Origin: Dehalococcoidia bacterium | GTDB lineage: Bacteria > Chloroflexota > Dehalococcoidia > Lucifugimonadales > UBA3495 | Assembly (NCBI GenBank): GCA_022823105.1 | Contig: JAJDXU010000169.1 | Span: 1-20,087 of the forward strand | DNA length: 20,087 bases | Reading direction: 5' to 3' | Part shown: positions 15,033 to 20,087 of the stretch, in pieces | Layout: each line of letters begins with the position of its first letter | Position numbering within the stretch: the first letter of the stretch is position 1 | Translations under genes and position numbers: made by a program | The notes under the pieces: model-generated | What the model was told of the DNA's origin: nothing | Databases searched by the model: none | Seen by the model: only the letters and a program-made list of their open reading frames with translations

Positions 15033-15634
15033 TTCGACTTTTGGGACGCCTCAAATATCGCTACAGCTACGGCGAGAACGTGCTGACCCATTCCATCGAG
15101 GTTGGCTTGTTGGCCGGTATGCTGGCATCCGAGGTTGGCGCCAACGTCCAGACCGCTCGCGCCGGTGGTTTGCTCCACGACATCGGGAAGGCCTTGACCC
15201 ACGAGATCCCCGGTCCCCACGCGGAGATTGGCTACGATCTCACCACCCGGAACGGAGTAGGATCTCTCGTCTGCAACTGCGTGTTGGAGCATCACGACGA
15301 CGACCATTCGAGCATCGAATCGTTTCTGGTTGCGGCGGCCGATGGCATCAGCGCAGCTCGACCTGGCGCCCGCAAGGAATCCGTAGAGCAGTACACTCGG
15401 CGCCTGCGGGAGTTGGAAGACACGGCCAACGGTTTCGAAGGCGTGCAACGCTCGTTCGCCATCCAGGCCGGTCGCGAGGTGCGTGTCATGGTCAGTCCGG
15501 AGGATGTCGATGACGTTGCCTGCGCCACCCTGGCGCGCGATATCGCAGGCAAGGTGTCGCGCGATCTCCAGTTCCCGGGTCAGATCAAGGTCACCGTGAT
15601 CCGTGAAACCCGTGAGGAGAGCATTGCCCGCTAA
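15017..15634 (+). CDS. rny: RNase Y C-terminal part: HD catalytic domain
   Basis: This is the second reading frame of the interrupted gene, 205 codons counted from an in-frame TTG at 15017. The homologous sequence actually begins further upstream, at about 14966. It contains the RNase Y hallmark PELIRLLGRLKYR, then HSIEV and the metal-binding His-Asp pair in GGLLHDIGKAL (H54, D55 counted from the TTG). HEIPGPHAEIG, LEHHDDDH, ADGISAARPGARKES and the C-terminal FPGQIKVTVIRE follow. The catalytic residues look intact, so the enzyme would be functional if the frame were restored. No Shine-Dalgarno favours independent translation. Confidence 0.82.
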   Translation: MDPELIRLLGRLKYRYSYGENVLTHSIEVGLLAGMLASEVGANVQTARAGGLLHDIGKALTHEIPGPHAEIGYDLTTRNGVGSLVCNCVLEHHDDDHSSIESFLVAAADGISAARPGARKESVEQYTRRLRELEDTANGFEGVQRSFAIQAGREVRVMVSPEDVDDVACATLARDIAGKVSRDLQFPGQIKVTVIRETREESIAR

Positions 15635-15672
15635 CCTCAGCCCGGCCCGAAAGGCCACGAACCGGAATTGCA

Positions 15673-15700
15673 GTAGGGGCGAACGTATATTCGCCCCTAC
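15673..15700. repeat. REP-like palindrome before ymdB
   Basis: GTAGGGGCGAA (15673-15683) and TTCGCCCCTAC (15690-15700) form an 11-bp perfect inverted repeat around CGTATA. The sequence resembles GTAGGGGCGAA-type dispersed palindromes of Chloroflexota and cyanobacteria. It occupies the rny-ymdB gap and could act as a processing site or a weak terminator. No T-run follows. Confidence 0.6.
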
Positions 15701-15712
15701 CCGCGTGATTAT

Positions 15713-16486
15713 ATGCGTATCCTGATGATTGGTGACATAATAGGCAGACCTGGCCGCCGGGCACTGGCGAGCCTGTTGCCTGGATTGCGCTCCGAACTCT
15801 CCGTCGACCTGGTTACGGCCAACGCAGAGAATACTGCCGGCGGATTCGGCCTGACCCTGAAAACGGCCCGCAACCTGCTGGATTCCGGCGTCGACGTGAT
15901 GACCTCCGGCAATCACATCTGGGACAAAAAAGACATTCTGCCCCACATGGACGAACTGCCCCTGCTAAGGCCCGCCAATTACTACGGAGCGCCCGGCCGG
16001 GGATGGATGATGCGCGGAGACGTGATGGTCCTGAACCTGCAGGGCCGAGTGTTCATGCCTCCCATCGATTGTCCGTTCCGAGAGGCCGACCAGCGGCTCA
16101 AAGAGGCCGAATCCGAGATCGGCCGCGCCCCTCGCATCGTGGTGGTCGATTTCCACGCCGAGGCAACCTCCGAAAAACAGGGACTTGGGTGGTATCTGGA
16201 TGGACGCGTCAGCGCCGTCGTCGGCACCCACACTCACGTCGGCACCGCCGACACTCGTATCCTCCCCGGTGGCACGGCGTACGTGAGCGATCTCGGGATG
16301 ACCGGACCCCTGGATTCCGTCATCGGAACGGAAACCGCCCCCGTTTTGGAGCGGTTTCGCACCGGTTTACCGCAACGATTCACACCCGCGGAGGGGCCTT
16401 GCGTGCTCAACTCGGTCTTGATCGAAATTGACGACGACACCGGCCGCGCCATCGAGATCGTGCGAATCGACCGCACCGTGGAATAA
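15713..16486 (+). CDS. ymdB: YmdB-family metallophosphoesterase
   Basis: This is a predicted dinuclear metal phosphodiesterase of the YmdB family, 257 residues, full length. In Bacillus subtilis the family acts on 2',3'-cyclic nucleotides and influences biofilm gene expression. The metal ligands are all present: D8 (MIGDIIG), E39 and N40 (TANAEN), N67 and H68 (SGNHIWD), H148 (DFHAE), and H173 and H175 (GTHTHVGTAD). YVSDLGMTGP and the final strand region complete the fold. It follows rny, as in Firmicutes, suggesting a conserved link with RNA turnover. The ATG at 15713 has no recognisable Shine-Dalgarno because the preceding 40 bases are occupied by the palindrome, so coupling or weak initiation is likely. 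PHP begins 36 bases later. Confidence 0.94.
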   Translation: MRILMIGDIIGRPGRRALASLLPGLRSELSVDLVTANAENTAGGFGLTLKTARNLLDSGVDVMTSGNHIWDKKDILPHMDELPLLRPANYYGAPGRGWMMRGDVMVLNLQGRVFMPPIDCPFREADQRLKEAESEIGRAPRIVVVDFHAEATSEKQGLGWYLDGRVSAVVGTHTHVGTADTRILPGGTAYVSDLGMTGPLDSVIGTETAPVLERFRTGLPQRFTPAEGPCVLNSVLIEIDDDTGRAIEIVRIDRTVE

Positions 16487-16522
16487 TCCGCCCGTCAACA
16501 TTTCATAGCACAGGAATGCCCG

Positions 16523-17395
16523 ATGACCGTTACTGTCGACCTGCATATGCACACCACCGCCTCAGACGGCAGACTGAGTCCCACCGAATTGGTTGAACTC
16601 GCTGCGTCCAAGGGCCTCCGCACCATCTCCGTCAGCGACCATGACACTACCGCCGGTCTGGCCGAAGCCCAACGTGCTGTGGACCGCATTCCTGGAATGC
16701 GACTGATCCCCGGCATCGAACTTAGCTGCGATGTTCCGGGTGGGGAAGTGCACATGCTGGGCTATTTCATGGACACTGCCGACGCCGGATTCCAGCAGAC
16801 CCTGGAGATATTCCGTGAGGGCCGCCTGGCACGCGGGGAAGGCATGGTCCAAAAGCTGGCGGGGTTTGGCTTGTACATCGAGTGGGAACGAGTCCTGGAA
16901 ATCGCCGGCGACGCCTCGGTGGGAAGGCCCCACATCGCCCAGGCCCTGGTCGAGGCCGGTTACTTCTCGGAACCTGCCCAGGCATTCGCCGAATACTTGG
17001 GCCGAAACGGTAAAGCCTACGTCGAGCGCGCCAAGCTCACTCCCCCGGACGCCGTGAAACTGTTGAACGATGTCGGTGGCGTGGCTGTGTTCGCACACCC
17101 TTGGTTTGAACGTCGCGGCGGAGAACCGGAGCCCGAGCAGTCGCTCATCGAAACCGTCGAAGAACTCAAAGCGGCCGGCCTTCATGGTATGGAGGTCCAC
17201 TATGCCATGTACGATGAGGCAACCGTCGATTGGCTCGCTGACTTGGCTCGGGCCTATGACCTCATCCCTTGTGGCGGGAGCGATTATCATCATAGCGGTA
17301 ACTCCCGTGAACCTCTGCCGGGCGTGAACGGCCCTCCGATGGAAACTGTCGAACGTCTCGAAGCCGCAGCCCGGGAACTGGTCGTCGGGCGCTAA
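16523..17395 (+). CDS. PHP-domain phosphoesterase / RNase AM-like
   Basis: This is a 290-residue PHP-family metal-dependent phosphoesterase. Motif 1 is DLHMHTTASDG (H8, H10, D15), motif 2 is SDHDT (D39, H40), then PGIELS, the family-specific GRPHIAQALVEAG, the metal ligand AHP and the final CGGSDYHH. The insertion and order fit the YciV/TrpH group, whose E. coli member (RNase AM) removes 5' nucleotides from RNA and also hydrolyses 3',5'-nucleoside bisphosphates. Placement behind rny and ymdB suits an RNA end-processing or pAp-recycling role. The ATG at 16523 has AGGA (16512-16515) seven bases upstream. Activity on other phosphomonoesters cannot be excluded. plsY starts 18 bases after the stop. 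Confidence 0.9.
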   Translation: MTVTVDLHMHTTASDGRLSPTELVELAASKGLRTISVSDHDTTAGLAEAQRAVDRIPGMRLIPGIELSCDVPGGEVHMLGYFMDTADAGFQQTLEIFREGRLARGEGMVQKLAGFGLYIEWERVLEIAGDASVGRPHIAQALVEAGYFSEPAQAFAEYLGRNGKAYVERAKLTPPDAVKLLNDVGGVAVFAHPWFERRGGEPEPEQSLIETVEELKAAGLHGMEVHYAMYDEATVDWLADLARAYDLIPCGGSDYHHSGNSREPLPGVNGPPMETVERLEAAARELVVGR

Positions 17396-17413
17396 TTTTA
17401 TCCATCGCGTGAG

Positions 17414-18127
17414 ATGACCCAGACCATTCTGCCCACCGTTGGCTTGTGGGTCTGCGCATATCTCGTCGGAGCTGTTCCCGTCTCATATCTGCTCGGGCGC
17501 TTTCTGGGACGGGTCGATCTGCGAAGACGCGGCAGCGGCAATGTCGGCGGCAGCAATCTCGCCAGCCAACTCGGGCGGCGTTGGTTGCCGTTTGTGGTCG
17601 CGGTGGACTTCATCCGGGGCGCTGGACCGATTCTGGTGGGCCAATTCGTGCTTGACATGGGCGACCATGCTTGGCTCCTCATCGCCACTCCCCTTTTCAC
17701 GGTGCTCGGCAACGCGTGGTCTCCGTTCTTGAAATTCGCCGGCGGGCGCAGTGTCGGCGTGTGGTCGGGAGGGATCGTGGGCATCTCGCCGTCCCTGTTC
17801 TTGGCTGCCCTCGCCGCCTATCTCTGCGCTTGGCTATCTTCTCGGCGATCCGCCGAGTCTCTCTTGTTGATCATGTGCCTGCTCCCGTTGGCTTGCCTCT
17901 TCTGGCCCTCATCTTGGTTGCTGGTTGGTTCGCCAGCACAATTCGCTTCCTTTGCCGCGATCGGAGCCATGCTAATCTTGATCAAAAGACTGGTGTCAAA
18001 CGGCGGCCCTTTGCCGTCGGATGCCTCGCGCAGTTCCGTTCTATTCAATCGGTTACTCCGGGACCGCGATATCGCCGACCGGCAACGTTGGTTGGCTCGC
18101 GCCCCGGACCGCTCCAGTGATTTCTGA
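17414..18127 (+). CDS. plsY: PlsY-like acyl-phosphate:glycerol-3-phosphate acyltransferase, divergent
   Basis: This is a predicted multi-pass membrane protein of 237 residues. PlsY uses acyl-phosphate to acylate glycerol-3-phosphate, starting phospholipid synthesis. Motif 1 is well kept: YLVGAVPVSYLLGR then RRGSGNVGGSNLA (S41, G42, N43, N48). Motif 2 is altered: the usual GHxxPxFxxFxGGKG reads GNAWSPFLKFAGGRS (99-113), replacing His with Asn100 and the GGKG lysine with Arg112. The usual C-terminal NIxRLxxGxE motif is only hinted at by LIKRLVSNGG. About five to seven hydrophobic helices are visible. It could be a diverged active enzyme or a paralogue with changed function. Its stop overlaps the next ATG by one base (TGATG). 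Confidence 0.82.
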   Translation: MTQTILPTVGLWVCAYLVGAVPVSYLLGRFLGRVDLRRRGSGNVGGSNLASQLGRRWLPFVVAVDFIRGAGPILVGQFVLDMGDHAWLLIATPLFTVLGNAWSPFLKFAGGRSVGVWSGGIVGISPSLFLAALAAYLCAWLSSRRSAESLLLIMCLLPLACLFWPSSWLLVGSPAQFASFAAIGAMLILIKRLVSNGGPLPSDASRSSVLFNRLLRDRDIADRQRWLARAPDRSSDF

Positions 18128-18630
18128 TGACTGATCAGCAAAACGAGAACCGGGTTGCTACTTGCCACTGGCATCCCACGGTCCCCACTGGCCTGTCCTG
18201 TAGCCAGTGCAGCCGCGCAATCTGCACCGACTGCATGGTCCAGGTGCCCGTCGGCATTCGCTGCCGCGAATGCGGACGCGCGCAGCCCCTTCCTACGTTC
18301 GATGTTCGCCCTGCCAATTACGCCCGGGCTATCGTCGTGGCCGCCGTGATCGGTGTGGCCGGAGTGGTGCTCACCGTCCTGTTGGCGCTGTACGTCGGCG
18401 GCCTCGCGTTTGTGATAATGCCTCTGGCCGTTGGTTACGCCACCGCTGAGCTGGTCAGCCGAGTGGTTAATCTCAAACGGAGCCGTGGCTTGATGTACAT
18501 CGCCGGCGGCACCGTGGTCCTGATGGTCCTGGTCTCATTGTTCTTGTTGGATTTCCGTTTGCTCGGGCTGTGGGGCCTGCTTGCCACGGTTGGCGGCGTC
18601 CTCATCGCCATCGCGCGCGTTCGCCTTTAG
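18127..18630 (+). CDS. B-box-type zinc-finger membrane protein
   Basis: This is a 167-residue protein of unknown function. The N-terminus has four Cys/His pairs arranged like a B-box double zinc site: C13/H16, C25/C28, C33/C36 and C46/C49. After a short linker come four hydrophobic segments, at about 66-90, 92-110, 120-140 and 143-165. Such a cytoplasmic zinc module in front of membrane helices is frequent in Chloroflexota and Actinomycetota, sometimes fused to rhomboid proteases. No rhomboid GxSG/His motif is present here. Its start overlaps the plsY stop by one base, indicating coupling. Its stop overlaps the convergent recX stop by four bases. A role in membrane lipid control is a guess from position only. 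Confidence 0.75.
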   Translation: MTDQQNENRVATCHWHPTVPTGLSCSQCSRAICTDCMVQVPVGIRCRECGRAQPLPTFDVRPANYARAIVVAAVIGVAGVVLTVLLALYVGGLAFVIMPLAVGYATAELVSRVVNLKRSRGLMYIAGGTVVLMVLVSLFLLDFRLLGLWGLLATVGGVLIAIARVRL

Positions 18631-19109
18631 TTTGGGTCTGCATGTTCAGCCCAGAGCCGGTTTGTGGTTTCCATGATCACGCTGCTCCCAAAGCCTCGCC
18701 GCCTCAGGTATTCCCACATCTTCCGCCGGAACTCCCCGACCGGCACGTCGCCACGCTCCAATACACGTCGTGCTTGCCGTTCTCCTGCACGGTAGGCGTT
18801 GGCCGTTTCATCCAGCCCGACCAGGGTTGCGTCAATGATGTCTTCGTTGATCCCCTTCGCGCGTAATTCACGCCTCAGGGCAAACGAACCTCGCGGTCGT
18901 CGACGATTCCGGCTGTCCCTCCACCTTTGGGCGAAATCCTGATCGTCCAGGTATCCAAAACGGGTCAGCGCGGCAAGCACTTGTTCAACGACGGGTTGGG
19001 AAAACTCTCTCCCAACCCGTCGGCGCACTTCGGTAATGGATCTTTGCCGGAAACTGACGTACCGCAGGGCAACTTGTAACGCCCGTGCGTATTCGTCCGA
19101 CGCTTCCAT
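18627..19109 (-). CDS. recX: RecX, regulatory protein of RecA
   Basis: This is a predicted small helical protein (160 residues) that binds RecA filaments and modulates strand exchange and ATPase. The three tandem three-helix repeats typical of RecX are seen: AALRYVSFRQRSITEVRRRV-like start, LTRFGYLDDQDFAQRW, then RPRGSFALRRELRAKGIN, and the last repeat with YLRRRGFGSSVI. Length is at the normal family size. Its ATG overlaps the recA stop by one base (TGATG), so the two are translationally coupled. It ends inside the last codon of the convergent B-box gene. Confidence 0.93.
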   Translation of the reverse strand: MEASDEYARALQVALRYVSFRQRSITEVRRRVGREFSQPVVEQVLAALTRFGYLDDQDFAQRWRDSRNRRRPRGSFALRRELRAKGINEDIIDATLVGLDETANAYRAGERQARRVLERGDVPVGEFRRKMWEYLRRRGFGSSVIMETTNRLWAEHADPN

Positions 19110-20087
19110 CAGTTCAGGCTGACCTCGCCCGCGCCTGCGGTGTACGGCGCTCCGGCGTTTGAGCCAATGCCGTGCCCGTTCATGACATCGTCGGCCGTCA
19201 GGTCCTCTGGGTCTTCGTCCCCTCGTATCAATGCCTCGATGGTGCCGGAGATTTCCGGATGCTCACTGAGGAACGACTTGGAATTTTCTCTGCCCTGTCC
19301 CAGGCGAGTGTCCCCGTACGAGTAGAAAGAACCCGCCTTTTTGATGATGCCCTGGTTGACGCCTATGTCCAGCAGGTCACCCATCTTGCTTATGCCCTGG
19401 TTGAACATGATGTCGAATTCGGCTACTCGGAACGGCGCGGCCACCTTGTTTTTGACAATCCTGGCCCTCACTCGATTTCCGATGATCTCTGATCCTTGTT
19501 TCAGAGACTCGGTCCTGCGCAGGTCAATCCGGACGGAACTGTAGAATTTCAGGGCCCGCCCGCCGGGAGTAACCTCCGGACTGCCGTACGTGACCCCGAT
19601 CTTTTCCCGAATCTGATTGATGAACACCACCGCCGTGCGGGACCGGTTGATCGTCGCGGTGAGTTTGCGCAGCGCTTGCGACATCAGCCTTGCTTGCATT
19701 CCCACGTGCATGTCCCCCATGTCGCCTTCAATTTCGGCCTGGGGGACCAGCGCAGCCACGCTGTCGATCACAACGGAATCCACCGCTCCGCTGCTGACCA
19801 GCTTTTCGGTGATGTCCAGTGCTTGTTCCGCTGAGTCCGGTTGCGAGATCAGCAGGTTGTCCAGGTCCAGCCCGCAATTCGTTGCGTATTGCGGGTCCAA
19901 TGCGTGCTCAGCGTCAATGTACGCTGCCAGGCCGCCCTGCCGCTGCGTTTCGGTCATGATATGAATCGCCAGCGTTGATTTCCCCGCCGATTCGCCACCG
20001 TATATTTCTGTTACGCGACCCCTCGGTAGTCCGCCTACACCGAGTGCAAGATCCAGAGACAGGGACCCCGTGGGTATGGTGTTGGTT
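19109..20087 (-). CDS. recA: Recombinase RecA (5' end beyond the window)
   Basis: This is RecA, the ATP-dependent strand-exchange and SOS coprotease protein, missing about 40 N-terminal residues beyond the right edge. Reading leftward from the edge, IPTGSLSLDLALGVGGLP precedes the Walker A loop GGESAGKST. This departs from the near-universal GPESSGKTT by Gly for Pro, Ala for Ser and Ser for Thr. The core continues with VVIDSVAALVP (Walker B region), HVGMQARLMSQALRKL, the L2 segment FINQIREKIGVTYGSPE and GGRALKFYSSVRIDLRR. The C-terminal tail is moderately acidic. An ATG at 19957 lies inside the gene, after Walker A, and is not the start. recX follows with one-base overlap. Confidence 0.97.
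   Translation of the reverse strand, partial: TNTIPTGSLSLDLALGVGGLPRGRVTEIYGGESAGKSTLAIHIMTETQRQGGLAAYIDAEHALDPQYATNCGLDLDNLLISQPDSAEQALDITEKLVSSGAVDSVVIDSVAALVPQAEIEGDMGDMHVGMQARLMSQALRKLTATINRSRTAVVFINQIREKIGVTYGSPEVTPGGRALKFYSSVRIDLRRTESLKQGSEIIGNRVRARIVKNKVAAPFRVAEFDIMFNQGISKMGDLLDIGVNQGIIKKAGSFYSYGDTRLGQGRENSKSFLSEHPEISGTIEALIRGDEDPEDLTADDVMNGHGIGSNAGAPYTAGAGEVSLN

Larger units (their letters stand above)
14103..15634 (+). pseudogene. rny: rny (RNase Y) interrupted by a one-base frameshift
   Basis: Two overlapping reading frames together make one complete RNase Y, the membrane-anchored endoribonuclease that starts mRNA decay. The first frame carries the membrane helix, coiled coil and KH domain; the second carries the HD catalytic domain. 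The break is at the short A-run 14965-14967. Adding a single A there would restore D-E-N-I-W-R-A-G-E-D-A-T-F-E-V-G, the continuous family sequence, and give 510 residues, the normal length. No slippery heptamer supporting programmed frameshifting is visible. A homopolymer sequencing or assembly error is the simplest explanation, and a genuine recent mutation is the alternative. Neighbouring ymdB agrees with the conserved rny-ymdB pairing. Confidence 0.85.

Noticed and set aside
14912..15946. A 344-codon leftward open frame
   Set aside because: It is antisense to the RNase Y HD domain and the start of ymdB, with no family motif.
1..20087. CRISPR array, prophage or toxin-antitoxin module
   Set aside because: No regularly spaced direct repeats, phage genes or small paired toxin-antitoxin genes were seen.

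Overview
The window is GC-rich bacterial chromosome, almost fully coding, and is best read as housekeeping DNA from Chloroflexota, possibly a Dehalococcoidia/SAR202-type lineage. That assignment is inferred from the gene mix: RNase Y next to YmdB, a Bacillus-sized SRP RNA with an Alu domain, an LLM-class flavin oxidoreductase, a B-box-type zinc membrane protein and a small SWIM protein. No 16S rRNA or other phylogenetic marker was compared.

Layout. Bases 1-840 carry no convincing gene. They hold a C/A-rich stretch, two palindromes, a 207-bp MITE-like element (16-bp perfect terminal inverted repeats, 10-bp target duplication) and a candidate promoter. A rightward cluster follows: a B12-binding-type radical SAM protein, a beta-ketoacyl-ACP synthase II (fabF copy 1) and recJ, with almost no spacing. 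A leftward cluster (5752-9719) holds an LLM oxidoreductase, then the SRP RNA gene under its own promoter, then rsmA, ispE and lgt. From 9900 rightward come an NDUFA9-like SDR, folC and a second fabF, closed by a hairpin shared with a convergent SWIM zinc-finger gene. A third rightward cluster holds rny (broken by a one-base deletion), ymdB, a PHP-domain phosphoesterase, a divergent plsY and a B-box membrane protein. It meets the leftward recA-recX pair tail to tail. recA runs off the right edge.

Functions group around membrane lipid and envelope synthesis (two FabF, PlsY-like, Lgt, IspE), RNA maturation and turnover (RNase Y, PHP nuclease, RsmA), protein targeting (SRP RNA), recombination (RecA, RecX, RecJ) and folate metabolism (FolC). 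Many junctions overlap by one to four bases (ATGA, TGATG or GTGA), which suggests translational coupling.

I did not find a clear new defence, mobile or biosynthetic system. The points most worth checking are the rny frameshift, the approximately 30-residue helical repeats at the end of the radical SAM protein, the UGAC tetraloop of the SRP RNA and its near-abutment on rsmA, the eroded PlsY motifs, and the MITE.
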